Below the pieces are notes generated by a model that was not told where the DNA came from, did no database searches, and saw nothing but the letters and a program-made list of their open reading frames with translations. Source: Cacajao melanocephalus (Eukaryota > Chordata > Mammalia > Primates > Pitheciidae). Taken from it: a stretch of DNA of 64,000 nt. The stretch spans positions 1 to 64,000 of the forward strand of contig CAUYLG010047207.1 of the NCBI GenBank assembly GCA_963573385.1. The letters are read 5' to 3'. Positions 1 to 12,400 of the stretch are shown here, in pieces; position 1 is the first letter of the stretch; every line of letters starts with the position of its first letter. The translations under genes were made by a program, and so were the position numbers.

Positions 1-97
1 TAGAAATTCTGATTTAATCAGTCTGGGGCAGACTGTGGGAGCATGTATTGCAGGATTTCAAGAATGCCATAGAATAATGGTCAAGAATGAAAGTTTT

Positions 98-412
98 GGC
101 CAGGCATGGTGGCTCACACCTGCAATCCCAAAACCTTGGAATGCCAAGCTGAGTGGACTGCTTAAGTCCAGAGCTTCAAGACCAGACAGGGCAACATGGT
201 GAAACCCTCTTCTCTACACAAAAAAAAAAAAAAAAAAAAAAAAAAAAAGCCAAGCATGGTGGTACATGGTTGTAGTCCCAGCTACTTAGGAAGCTGAGGT
301 AGGAGGATTGCTTGATCTTGGGAAACAGGGGTTGCAGAGAGCCAAGATAATACCACTGCACTCCAACTGGATGACAGAGCTAGATCCCATCTTAAACAAA
401 ACAAATGAAAAA
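98..412 (+). mobile_element. Alu
   Basis: Diverged dimer. Its middle linker has grown into a run of 29 A (220-248), longer than its own terminal tail. Confidence 0.9.
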
Positions 413-415
413 AAC

Positions 416-784
416 AGTGAGTATTGGAGCATGACTTACCAAGACTGAATCTTGACTCTGACCTTACTTAGAGGATGACTTGGGAATGACATTTATTACT
501 TCTACCATAAAACAAGAATAACAATGAAATGGGCAAAGTTCCCTTGTTCCCCTCACAGGGCATGGGATGGTGGTATGCTCCTTCTTCAGTGCTCTGCTGC
601 TCATACCTCTATGGGAGCATTCAGATGGGCAGGTTGTGGGGCTCTGACTCCATGACACTGTCTAGGGGTGAATGTTTACAGCTGAAGCCCCGGTGGACAT
701 GTGTTACAGGGTGCTCTTAGTTTAGCCATCTGTAGGCGGCTTATGTTAGTTCAGCTTGTGTCAGTCAACTCAATTAGACCCCCT
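416..784. other. Unannotated intronic sequence
   Basis: No gene or repeat recognised between the first Alu and the LTR. Confidence 0.5.
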
Positions 785-1342
785 TCCTTATCACAAGGAT
801 AGAGGATTTTCTGTATCCTGGGATTTCTTGCCTTGATGTACCTGAAGAATTGGATCACATGCGGGCTTGGGGAATGAGTGCAAGATTGTATTGAGTTGAA
901 GTAGCTCTCAGCAGATGGGGGAGCCAGAAGGTAGATGGTTTTCCTCTTGAGTCTGGCTGCTCAGCAACCCGGGCTCTCCTCCAACCTCCCTGGCCAAACT
1001 CTGCCTCCTTCCACTGGCCACTGGTCGACGGCCTGCCAGTGTCTGTCCTGTGCTCTTCCACTGGCATGCTCCACTTGACGTCCTCTCAACGTCCAGATGC
1101 TGTGTGTTCCTTTTGACATTCAGCTGCTTGTGTCTCTGCCTGCTAGGGTCTTGGGATTTTTATAGGCACAGGATGGGGATGTGGCGTGTCAGGATGGTCT
1201 TGAGAAATGCAACATTTGGGCAGGAAGGCAGTAGTGCCTGTCCTCACCTAGGTCCCTGGGAACAGGTCTCAGGGTGGAGCCCTCCCCAGGGACTATGCCC
1301 TCCTCTACCCAGCACTTCCCTGCCCCTCCTTCCATATCAGTA
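785..1342 (-). mobile_element. Solitary ERV LTR, in SUGCT sense
   Basis: This GC-rich block contrasts with its AT-rich flanks. Read on the minus strand it has a promoter-like TATA box, cctataaaaa at 1166-1157. About 270 bp downstream is a degenerate poly(A) signal (caataca, 893-887) followed by atcttgcactcattcc, the arrangement of U3-R-U5. No gag, pol or env remnants adjoin it. I read it as a solo LTR of a class I endogenous retrovirus; the family and exact ends are not assigned. It lies in the large left intron of SUGCT, in the same orientation as the gene. Confidence 0.7.
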
Positions 1343-1610
1343 ACAGTATACTTTTCACATAGAGGTTATGAGAACTAAATTCATCAATTCATGTAGGACA
1401 GAAGAGTGCCTGGAACTCAATAAATATTAAGTAATTGGACTTATTAATAGTTGGTCAGAGGAGTAGATAATAGGGAAATGCAGAAAGGGAATAAAAAGTA
1501 TGTGTCAATCTAATGAGATCAAAGAATTTTTCAGTGACTTTGCAAAATCTAAAAAAAGAGTTGAATAACAAGGAAAAAACACATGCCCTGATGAGCAACT
1601 GATCCTTTTT

Positions 1611-2160
1611 TAAATTGTAGTAAAATATATATAGCATAAAATTGCCATTTTAACAATTTTTAATAATTCAGTGGCATTAACTACATTCATAAAGTCCTGC
1701 AACTATCACCTGTATCTATTTCCAAAACTTTTCATCATCCCAAATGGCAACTTTAATAATTACACAATAACTTGCCGTTTTTCTCTCCTACCAGGCCTTG
1801 GCAACCTCTGATCCACATCTGTCTATATGAATATGCCTATTCTCAATATTTTATATAAGTGGAACCATGCAATATTTGCCTTTTTGTGTCTGGAATATTT
1901 CATTTAGCATAATGTTTTTAAAGCTCATCCATATTGCAGCATATATAAGCATTTCATTCCTTTTCATTGTTGAATAATGTTCATTATATGTTTATATTAC
2001 ATTTTTAATACATGAATTTGTTGATGGACACTTGGGTTGTTTCTACCTTTAGCTATTGTGAATAAAGCTGCAATGAATATTAATACACAAATATTTGTGT
2101 GAGTCTCTGTTTTCAGTACTTTGGGGTATATATCTAGGTGCTGAATTTGAGTAACTGACC
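1611..2160 (-). mobile_element. Old L1 (L1M-type) ORF2 3' region
   Basis: Antisense L1: the plus strand reads ttaacaatttttaataattc, ttcagtggcattaactac, aagtggaaccatgcaatatt, tttcatttagcataatg and ctattgtgaataaagctgc, the reversed mammalian-wide L1 3' ORF2 sequence. It is highly diverged, with no open frame. Confidence 0.8.
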
Positions 2161-4019
2161 TTTTATTAGAAATAAAATGGTGCCTTGGAGTGAAGAAAGC
2201 CCTTTGCTATCTCTCTCATAGCTTGTCCTTATATGAGGCTACTCTTGTCACTTCTTCCTTGACCTGCATGCCTGCAGCTCATTATAGTTGCTGTCTGGGG
2301 CATAGAGATATGAATGCCTCTGGAGCCAGGGCAGGTTAGGTAGGAAGGAAGTTAAGGCAATTCCCAGATGACAGAGATTAGTGACAAGGGTCAAAGGAAC
2401 CAGAGAGTCTGACCTGTAACCCTTATTTGCCTCCTTCTCTGATACCTCTTGCTTTTGACAGGATGTTCTGCTAATCCCGAGAGACTAGGAGGTTATGTAA
2501 TAACTCAGAAAGGAGTGGAGAGGGGCTGTATACTTGTGCACGTCTCTTGACCCTGTCATCTGCCAAGGCTATCATTACAGGCAGCAGGAGCCATGTAGGG
2601 AAAACAACAGGAGAAGGTGGGATGGGGTTGGTGGGGCAAGGCAGCTATATATAGGTTGCTAAGGACATTCCCAAATAGGAAGGAAGTCCCTCTCCCAGTC
2701 GTCCCTTCTCATTACAGAAAGCCCACCTAAGGCACTGTCCCAGTGCTACTAGTTTTTTCTTGATTCCAGACCTTTCACTGTGCCTCCTGGTGCTGCTCTG
2801 ATTTCCCTGGCTCATAGTCACCTTTCCCCGTAGTTTGGGATGGATGAAGGGAAAGGGTAATGGTGTTATTTATTGTATCCTTGTAGAGAAAGATTGTTAT
2901 TCTAGACAATATGAATGAGAAATATACGTTCTATTAGGTTCTACACATAAAAAACATAATTTACGTGGTTATCTATGCTTAGAATATGAGTTTTCTGGAA
3001 GAATTAAATATATTAAGATGGTAGAATTAGGCAAAAATGAGCTAGTGAGTAACCACAACTTGCCTCCACTACCCTATACTGGATACATAGGCTTGATAAA
3101 GGAGAAGAAATTATACAGAAGTCTTGAAGCACTGTAGTACGTTTAAGGGGAGTTGGTCCCTGTTACTAAAAACATTTGCACTGTAAATAAAAGTTGATAT
3201 CTGAGTAACACATCTGAGACCTTCTTGGGCATTATCCTTGCCTGTTTTCCATTAGCTTAAGGAGAGGCATGAATATAGTGATGTCTGTAATTGCCTTTTC
3301 TTCCTGACAGAGTCACGGAATGGCAGAAACCCTGAAGTGCAGATGGGGAGCTGATTCTCCTGGTGGCTTGGGTCACTGGCCTTCTTAGTAGCTTACTTAC
3401 TTGAGTACTTGCCCTGCTCTTTGCTGGTGGCAGAAAGTCAAGCCCAGCTAGAAACAGCTGGTCAAGTGACAAGAGGGAAAAGTACAAACCAAGCAAATAA
3501 AATGTTTAAAAATGTGTTAAGAAATTATGATTTAATATTAACAGCATCCAGAACTTCATTGCCAAGTTTATAAATGTTATCAAAGACATTTAGCTGATAT
3601 AGATTAAAAGACCCCTAGAACTCTCGTACTGTTTTCAATCCTATATTGTTAGAAGTGATCTACTTTTTAGAAGTGATGCAGGATATACAAAAATTCTCAA
3701 TCCCTGCCAGTATGTAGTTCATTTAGAGATGAGCAGGCTCCATTTCTCCTAGACTGAACTACCATTATCTCCACATCCACTCTGCCCTTTTCCATTTCTC
3801 CCTGATTCCTGACCTAAGCAAAGAGAGACTATCCTACTTGGCCTCAAGATTCCTCTTTTAAGCTTCAGGGAACTAAATATGAAGCATAAGGACACTGCAT
3901 TTATCTCCCTGGTTCTGAGTAACCAAATGTCCTATTCCACTCATAACATTTAAATTTTTTTCTTCATGTGGTTGTAGAAGGTATTTTATCCGACTTGATT
4001 TTAAGACATCATTTACTTC
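2161..4019. other. Unannotated intronic sequence
   Basis: Unique-looking AT-rich DNA. No exon with convincing coding similarity on either strand. Confidence 0.5.
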
Positions 4020-4202
4020 TCAGAGAAGCAGTATGGTGAAGTAGAAAGAACTAAGGTCGACACTAGGGCAATTCTGGTCTCAAATCCAAGATCTATATAT
4101 AAGGTATCTTCAAGTCTCAGTTTCCTCCTATGTAAAATGAGATAGTAATAGTTTCTGAGTTTTGGGGGAGCACTAAGTAGGATAATAAATGTAAAGCACA
4201 AA
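4020..4202 (+). mobile_element. MIR
   Basis: Pattern agtatggtgaagtagaaaga, caatctcagtttcctc-like core and taaatgtaaagcac end, as in MIR SINEs. Confidence 0.65.
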
Positions 4203-5397
4203 AATAGGACTCAATATTACATTTCCACTCTTTTTATTGTTTCCTCTGGGAAAGCTCAGCTTCCTCACATACTGTGTATGTGATAAAGTCCATGTGGTCT
4301 CCTAAGATGAAGGTCATCTTATATATCTCAGAGTCCAGGTCATGTCTACACTGATTTTCTGACATCCAAAGTTTATACTCTTGTTGGGAGTCCACTGGAA
4401 ATGATGTTTTCTTGAAGTGTATTTAATGATATAAGGAAATGAACAGGCACTATGCATGAAAAAGTAAGATAGAAATTATGCAGTATAAATATATTTTTCA
4501 GAAAAGAATTTATGTCCATACATTTATATATAGGATATTTGGTGGCATCACAATTTATCTCACCTGGATAATACCAGGTAGTTGTTCAGCAAGATACCAG
4601 GCACTTTTTTTTCCTGCTGAGTTGTGGCATTTAAAACTGAAAAGAAAAGCAAAATTGACTACATGTGGTAAATATGCAGAGGGAGAAAGGATTTAGCTAA
4701 AAGATAAATAGTGAGCAGGAATTTTTAAAGCAAAATGCTGTGCGTTCTCTGAGGCTGTTTCTACTCTTTTCTGTCATCTGCTTGAAATTATCGGTTAAGT
4801 AGCGATTGCTCATTGGGTACTAAATGATACAAGATGAGTGAGGGGAAAGCTACAGGCTGCTGATGGGCCCCAACTAAATTGAGAGGATTATAATCACACA
4901 TTCATGCATGTGCATACACAGGTGCCTTGAAAAAAGAGATGGAAAAGACAAAAAAGTTATCAACTTTGTTTAATGATATTTCCTATTGAATTGCATTTTC
5001 CAAGCTTAAAAATGCCTCTTGGGGTTTATTTGACAAGCTGAAATAATAAACTGATCATGAGCCCCAAGAAAACCAAAGCTGTCCTGGATTCGGGTTTTAA
5101 TCTCTCCACTTCCCAGATCTTTGGTGCTCATAGTGGATCTTCAATAGAAGAATAGGGTTATCAAATTTTGAGTTAATTTTTCAACATCCAATCTTTTTAA
5201 TCACGGAACAATGTCTACACTAAGACATCACTTTTCAGAGAGACTTACCCAAGGCCACACATAATTAGTGGAATAACAACCTTGGAAGCCTTGGCATCAT
5301 GTTACCCCTAGGCTTCTCCTTCTTCGTTGCTTTTGATATGCATGAGCATTAAGAAAAAACAATGTGTCTTAATGCATATGTGAGTGTATGGGCATGT
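4203..5397. other. Unannotated intronic sequence
   Basis: Nothing recognised apart from a short MIR-like ccaaggccacacataattag phrase near 5250. Confidence 0.45.
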
Positions 5398-5412
5398 ATG
5401 TGTATGTGTGTA

Positions 5413-5447
<35 letters not shown>
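5398..5447. repeat. (TG)n(GA)n microsatellite
   Basis: TGTA/TG alternation grades into 14 TG units, then eight GA units. Confidence 0.95.
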
Positions 5448-5540
5448 TAAGAGACTGAGAGAAATTACATATATATCCATAGATACATACATTATATATA
5501 TTTATAAGTACATATTTTTTTCTTGAGGGTGCAATAGTAG

Positions 5541-5571
5541 TAATTTACACTTTATGTTAAAGTGTAAATTA
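5541..5571. repeat. Perfect 13-bp hairpin
   Basis: taatttacacttt and its exact reverse complement are separated by five bases; 60 bp right of the TG/GA microsatellite. Confidence 0.85.
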
Positions 5572-6474
5572 ATTGTACTTTAATGCCAGGAATATCTCAA
5601 AACATCTATCAGGATTATGGCATGATGGAGCTGTGACTTGGGAAGCCAACCAGGAAGATATGCTCAAGAAGCAATTCTTAGGACTTAAAGTTTCCAGTAA
5701 AGCCCTTAATCATCATGTGAAACTCTCAAGTTCCAGGCTCAGAAAGAGCAGATTTCCTCTCAAGGACTTCCAGCATTAAGTCTCTGCTTGGTTTGGTTAC
5801 TCCATCAGGCACAGCTTCTAGTGGAGTCTCAGCCAGGCATTCTCTCTCATTTACAGTCATGGATCCAGCCCCATTCTGTGAGTAGACCAAGCTAGTTCCT
5901 TACATGAGAATTACCCATCCAAGGGGTAACTGAATGGGTTGGAGAAAGTCAATTTGTTAGTCTAAACCTCTTTCACTCCTGGCCAACAGCTAAATCTAGT
6001 GCTTATCTCTCCTATTCTTGCTTCAACTGCCCAAAATTTCACCTTAGATTATATGGTGATCATCATTGGACACACCTCCAAAAGAAGGGTAGGGCCCTAG
6101 AAGCGAAACTAACAAGAGTAACAGATCTGCCCTTCTAAAAATAGTGACGACCCTATATTAATAATTAAAGATCAACAACGGACAGTTGGAAGTTTAACAC
6201 CAGAACAGTCCTTAATTAAAGATCCTCTAGACAGAGATTTCAAAACTGCTTTGTGGTGATCCATGCCTCCTTGGACTTGCAACAGATTTTTGAGTTGTTT
6301 TTTGAAAAGACTTGGGTTCTCAGTGCTTTTATGAAATTAGAAATCTTTCACATACTAAAGGGCTTTAGTTCTGTGTGCAGCCTCACACTCCTTTACAATT
6401 CCCAGATTATGTATGCTCTTGCGTTCCCTCTGGTTCAGGACACATTTCCAGTGTTGGAGCCACGTCACATAATT

Positions 6475-6680
6475 GGAGATGCATGGGCTTTGAAGCCAAA
6501 CAAGCTAGGCTCCATTCTCAGGACTGCCACTCATTAGCCTGTTGCTGATAGCTCTGGGCATCAGTTTCCTCATATATAAAAATGTATGTGTTGGTGGGGG
6601 GTGGGGGGGTGTACAGTGGTAAGGATTAACAGTGCCTGCTATATGGTAAGAAATATCTGCTATGACTATTATTATTATTA
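6475..6680 (+). mobile_element. MIR
   Basis: Gggctttgaagccaaacaag opening, then a gggcatcagtttcctcatat core. A G-rich GT tract (6590-6612) lies inside it. Confidence 0.65.
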
Positions 6681-7884
6681 CTATTGGCCCAAGTGTCTGA
6701 GCAAGATTGCTTTACATTGCCACCAGGAAGTAGAAAATTAGTGGCTAATTTGACATGCCTCAAAAAGGGAATGATATGAAAAGAAATTAGAAAAATACTG
6801 TAATATCCATCCATAATCTTATTTTTAATACTTCATTAACATTGTTATTATTACTTTTGGAATTTCCCAACCGTTTCTGCAGAAGTTTTTTTTTAATTCA
6901 CGAATCATAGGTTTCAAGCTGGCATAATTCCTACTTCATTATAATTTGCCATATGTGGACATGTTCTCTATATTTAGCCTTTGAATCTAAAAACTTTACC
7001 ATCTTGCCGAAATGCCAGGATTTTTGAAAATTTGAATATAGTCAAACTGTCTGGTTTGTAGAGGAAATAACAGGCCTCCAAAGTTTAACATACTTGCCAA
7101 AAAAGATCACAGAACAGAATTTGGATTTTCTCATTTCTTAACAACTAGTTCATGGAAAACTTACATAAGACCCACAGAGCCTCAATTTTAGTGAGATACA
7201 CAAGAAGCACATTTAATTATGCTGTGAATTTGAAGCAGATACAACTTGAAAAGAAATGAAACTGTTCTTCACCTTGGCTGTATCAGCCCAGTCCCACAAT
7301 CTCCTTAAAGGATAACTGAAGGAGAAATAGCCTGGGCAAGAATCCAGTACTGCTTTCCAAACTCCAGGCCAGGTTTTTCTTTTCAAATTGTGGATTTTAA
7401 AACAGAAAGAAAAAACAGAAAATCAAGGGGAAAATCTCCTTTTTGTTATCTGATTTCCTCACGGTATTTTTCTAAGAATATCTCGTGGTTAGTCACTATA
7501 TATGGTGCTATATTTATTTTCTAATATGCCAAAAGGTTAGGAAGATCTATTACATTTCAAATATCTTTATAATTTTAGGATGCTCTTTTATATTTTACAG
7601 ATAATGTCTCAATAACTACTTGGTTAAAAATATAGTTTCTATTTTTAAAAGGGCTTATTTTTGTGATGATGGACTTGAGGGTTTTAGAAAATGTATTCTT
7701 TTATTACTGTTTTTAGTGTTGTTGGTTGTTTGCTTGTTTGCAAGAAACAAGCTTATTTTTCTATAGAATAATCTTGATAATGTAGCCATAGAAATGTTTT
7801 AGGGACCTAGAGGAGACCTATGAAGAATGCTTTCTAAAAACAGTTTCATATACTCAAGAAGATTGACACCACGGACACATATGC

Positions 7885-7903
7885 ACATACATACATACAT
7901 ACT
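7885..7903. repeat. (ACAT)n microsatellite
   Basis: Four to five ACAT units. Confidence 0.85.
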
Positions 7904-8489
7904 TGATTACTAAGACAGCAGTTACTATTGTCAATAAACATGTCTAGGACCACTTTCCTGATGCCTGGCCCCACCCTCCTTTTGTCACAACTCTTGTCTG
8001 GGCTTCCAATACCCATCTGCAGCCCAGTTATCTCCCAGGCTGACTCCATGCTGCCAGAGCTCTCCAGGTGACACAGAATCATGGCATGCATCCTGCTAGT
8101 GTGTTTCTAACCATGAGCCACAATTTAGTTGTTGAGTTTATTTGTTTCTGAGTTCATTTCTAACTCCTGGCATAGTTCCAGGACCTGGGCCCTATTTTGG
8201 CCCCCTGTGCCACAGGCTTTTTGATTGTAATCTATACTGCACAGCAGGTTTACCAGGATGTAGGCTCTTTTATTCCTGACAAACTCACCTAAGAACTAGA
8301 GTATTACCCTGCATCTGAGATTTTGTCTCAGGCCTTCCAATAACAGCTCCTAGCCCATTGGCCTGGATCACTGCACATTACTTGCTCCTAGGCTTATTGC
8401 TGTTAATCTTTCCCTGCAATGCATTGAGCATCAATTATGTACCAGACATTATAATTGGAATTTACTTTACTATGGGTAGTGTGCAGTGT

Positions 8490-8712
8490 TTTTGTTAAGA
8501 ATATTGACTCTGAATGCCAGTAAATTGTAGCTCCACCATTTACTATGATTTAAGCAAGACCTTAATGTTTCTTAGCCCCAGTCCGTTATCTATAAAGAGC
8601 ATAAAAACACCACCCACCATTTAGGGTTGCAATGAGAATCAAGTGAAGTAATAAATATAAACCATATCACCATGCTTAGCACTCAGTGAATGTTAGTTAT
8701 GATTATTATATT
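8490..8712 (+). mobile_element. MIR
   Basis: Tctgaatgccag opening, ctccaccatttac, caagaccttaatgtttctta, gggttgcaatgagaatcaa and cttagcactcagtgaatgtt give a near-complete MIR. Confidence 0.75.
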
Positions 8713-8724
8713 CTCAAGCCCATA

Positions 8725-8850
8725 GAAATTTCACAACTTTATTCCATAGACATTTTATGCCCATTTCATGTATAATTCTACTTAAAGCTAAGTAACCTAC
8801 TCCAGGCCAAGTAATAGAGCTAGGATTTGCAACTAGGTCTGTCTGACTCC
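8725..8850 (+). mobile_element. MIR (3' type) remnant
   Basis: Ends in aagtaatagagctaggattt, gcaactaggtctgtctgact, the terminal region of MIR. Confidence 0.5.
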
Positions 8851-8928
8851 AAATTTATTCATTCAACAAATGTTTGTTGACTATTCTTTGCTAGCTTTGA
8901 CAAAAGATGGCCTTTAATAAGCCAAAGA

Positions 8929-9815
8929 ATCACTGATCATCAGAGAAGTGCAAATGAAAACTACAATGAGATATCATCTTATCCCAGTTAAAATGGCTTT
9001 TATCCAAAAGACAGGCAATAACAAATGCTGGTGAGGATGCAAGGAAAAGGGAACCCTGTACACTGTTGATGGGAATGTAAATTAGTACAATCATGATGGA
9101 GAACAGTTTGGAAGTTCCTCAAAAAACTAAAAATTGAGCTACCATATGATCCAGCAATCCGACTGCTGGGTATATTGCCAAAAGAATCAGTATAAGGAAC
9201 AGATAGCTACACTCCTATGTTTGTTACAACAGTGTTTACAATTGCTAAGATTTGGAAGCAAGCTAAGTGTCCATCAACAGATGAATGGATACAGAAAATG
9301 TGATACATATACACAATGGAGTACTATTCAGCCATAAAAAAGAATGAGATCCTGTCATTTGTAACAACATGGGTGGGACAGAAGATCATTATGTTAAGTG
9401 AAATAAGCCAGGCACAGATAGACAAATATCACATGGTCTCACTTATTTGTGGGATCTAAAAATCAAATAAATTACAGTCATGGACATAGAGAATAGGGTG
9501 GTTACCAGAGGCTGGGAAGGGTAGTGGGGGTTGTGGGGGAGGTGTGGATGGTTAATGGGTAAAAAAAAATTAAAAGAATGAATAAGACCTACTATTTGAT
9601 AGCATAATAGAGTGACTATATTCAATAACTTAACTCTGTATTTTTAAATAACTTAAAGAGTACAATTAGATTGTTTGTAATTAAAAGGATAAATGCTTGA
9701 GGGAATGGATAACCCATTCTCCATAATGTGCTTATTTCACATTGTAACAAAACACCTCATGTACCGCAGAAATATATACGCCTAATATGTACCCACAAAA
9801 ATACAAAAAATTAAG
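8929..9815 (+). mobile_element. L1 3' end (ORF2 C-terminus plus 3' UTR)
   Basis: The L1 is 5'-truncated. It starts within ORF2 at the atcactgatcatcagagaa point and runs through recognisable ORF2 DNA (accatatgatccagcaatcc, atggagtactattcagccat) and a primate L1PB/old-L1PA style 3' UTR ending in tatgtacccacaaaaatac. ORF2 is broken by stops. Its 5' limit coincides with the 3' limit of the minus-strand L1 at 30701. Confidence 0.88.
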
Positions 9816-9817
9816 TC

Positions 9818-10031
9818 AAAGAATGTGGGTAGCCTCTAGAAGCTGGAGAAGGTAAGAAAATGGATTATGCCTCAGAGACTCCAGACAGGAATCCATCCCT
9901 GCTGACATCTTGATTTTAGCTCAGTGAGACTCATTTTAGACTTCTAGAACTGTAAGAAAATTAATTTGTGGCATTTTAAGCTACTATGTCTTTGGGAAGT
10001 TGTTACAACAGCAATAGGAAATCAATACAGA
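9818..10031 (+). mobile_element. MLT1-like MaLR LTR, 3' part
   Basis: The 3' half of a mammalian MaLR LTR: an agaagctggagaaggtaag opening, ctccagacaggaatcc, cttgattttagctcagtgag, cttctagaactgtaag, a degraded poly(A) signal, and a terminal gttacaacagcaataggaaa. It directly follows the L1 tail at 9815, so the L1 probably inserted into it or truncated it. Confidence 0.65.
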
Positions 10032-11270
10032 TGCCCACCTTATGTGTCAAACAACTTGTATTTCCATAATCATATTGTGTTTCTGTGCCCTTACTTAATA
10101 GCTTACGTAGCAGGTGCTTAATAAATATGGGTTGTTCCATTTCTATCTAACCATGAATATATCATGTTGGACATTGACAAAATGATCTCCAAAATCAGTT
10201 CTATCTCTAGTTATCTCTGGCTCACACTCACATAAATAGATTTTTAATACCATCTTCTTTTAGGACAAGTTCTGGGAACACAGCGGCTGCTTAGTATATA
10301 GTTGCAGAAGGGAAGAATGGGATGAATGATTCATTGTCACAAAGCAGTCTTTCTTTATTTGTTTTTTGCTTATTTGTTTATTGTGACCAAAAAAAGAAAA
10401 AGACTGAACACCCAACTGCAGTTACTCTCAGTTACTCTCAGTGAACTAGAGGAGGGGGCTAGAAAATCCAAAATAGAAGATCATATCTCAAAAAGTATTA
10501 TTTTAGTTTCAGAATAACTTTCTGTTGTCAGCAGATCCACAATTATTTTTAAATGACTATTGGGGTTGTGCCTTTATGGTACAAGCTTCATTGTATATCT
10601 GATTTACTTCTCTAAATTAAATTTAGAATAAGTTGGTTTTAACAAAGATATTTACTAACCTGACAACTGATACTTGCTTAGTCCACTGTGTTGGTTGGCA
10701 GAAAAGGAAGGAATAAAGGGAAAAGGTAACAATAAGTTAGAGGTCATTAGCTGACAGCCCAGGGAAGCCTCAGGGACCACTGTGATTTTAGGTAGTGTCA
10801 TGGATAGCTTTTGTTTCAGCTCTCTGCCTAGCCTCCATTCTTCCTTGGTATGCTATCTGTACTATCTAGTAGGGAACTACCCCTCCCCCCATTCTTCATC
10901 CTTATGGGCTAGGAGAGGCCTATGATCCAAGTCTCTGCCCAGTCATCTCATTCTATTTCCCTGATCCTGGTGATTAGTTCAGGCGTAGCCACTTGATCCA
11001 AGTCAAGGCAATTAGATATTGGTCCAGGATTTTGATGAAACTGTTGGAAAGAGATTTTTCTCTTTTCTCATTGGAATGTCTTAGAATTTAAGACTAATTT
11101 AGATCTATTGACAGCCATTTTGTCATGACAAAAGAAAGCCTGAATAAAAACAAGGCAAATGGATGATAAAGCCGAGACTAGCAATAGAGAATACAGCATC
11201 TACAATGGAATTATTCAAAATCCTGGATCCTATTTGCTTAAAGGTAGTTAAGGGATAGTCAGTCCCTTAA

Positions 11271-11385
11271 CAATGCTGCCTACAAGAACACTTGAATTGG
11301 AATCTACTAGATTTGGCACATTCTCTCTCTGGACAGTATTATGTAATTCTCAGACTGCGTTTTTATGCTTTAGATTGACTATCCC
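11271..11385 (+). repeat. 115-bp duplicated unit, copy A
   Basis: Aligns without gaps to 11790-11904 with 12 mismatches by hand count, 11 of them transitions. A 12-mer, aagggatagtca, at 11250-11261 is the reverse complement of tgactatccctt at 11376-11387, so this copy is bracketed by an inverted repeat. Family not recognised. Confidence 0.85.
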
Positions 11386-11789
11386 TTGAACTTTTAAGTT
11401 AAATGAGCTAAGTTTCTGCTTCTGCTTAAGCAAGTTTAAGTTGCATTTCTGTCATGTGAAAACGAGATTTATTTGGCTAATACAAGGAGTCATCACAGTC
11501 TTGCAGATCAATAAACTTAAAACTGAGGTCTTTAGAAATGACCAGACCCAGAGGAACTGACTTACAGTAGCCAAATTTAAAAGAGACTGATGTGTAATAC
11601 TGAATACTATTTTAATAGATGTTTGCAGGTATCTACAGTATTAAATTCTACCTAGGACACCTACTTTCCAAAAGCATTTGGTGTGAGAAGCCAAATCAGC
11701 CAACAAAAGATATCCTCAAGATTCAGAAAAAAAGAAAGTTGGCTAAATTGGACCTATTTTATCTAGACCAAGATGAAGATTATGATCCA

Positions 11790-11904
11790 CAATGCCGCCT
11801 ACAAGAACACCTGAATTAGAATTTACTAGATTTGGCACATTCTTTCTCTGGACAACATTACATAATTCTCAGACTGCCTTTTTATGCTTCAGATTGACTA
11901 TCCT
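11790..11904 (+). repeat. 115-bp duplicated unit, copy B
   Basis: Second copy, same strand, 404 bp after copy A. Its right end keeps ttgactatcc, but the left inverted 12-mer is absent. Confidence 0.85.
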
Positions 11905-12276
11905 TCTTCTGTTCACAGAACTTAATCAATTGTATTGACTCTCTTCTTTCTCCAAATATTCAGTTAAATTCTATTTCCCAAATTGCAATCACATTTTCTT
12001 TTTGCCTTCATGATCTATGATCTGACCAGCTTTCGTGACAGTATAGCTGTTTTAATGCTTTCCAGACACACATACATAGGAAATTTCTTGGTTTGCACTA
12101 ATAGGTAGCCAATTTTACCCACTGGTAATTTTCAGTAGTTTAGCTCACAGAGGACAGTGGGAGAAGAAGGGTACCTCACTATTGTCCTAAATACTATCTA
12201 AAAGGGAAAGTCTAACTAGGATTGGAGAAGTTGCTATATATTTGGGCTGTCAACATTCCAAGAACCTGAGGCCCTT

Positions 12277-12400
12277 TTTTTTTTAATTGAGGTAAAATTT
12301 ATAACAGCATAGCAACATACCAGATCTTAAGTGTATAATTCAATGCATTTTAACAAGTGTATACAGCCATGCAGCCAATACCCAAATGAAGATACTCATA
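12277..12400 (-). mobile_element. Old L1 fragment
   Basis: A short antisense L1M-like remnant: aattgaggtaaaatttataa, gtgtataattcaatgcattt and acaagtgtatacagccatgc. Confidence 0.6.

Larger units (their letters stand above)
5572..8489. other. Intronic sequence with few repeats
   Basis: Apart from the MIR at 6475-6680 and the ACAT run, no element, gene or splice-bounded coding block was identified. Confidence 0.5.
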
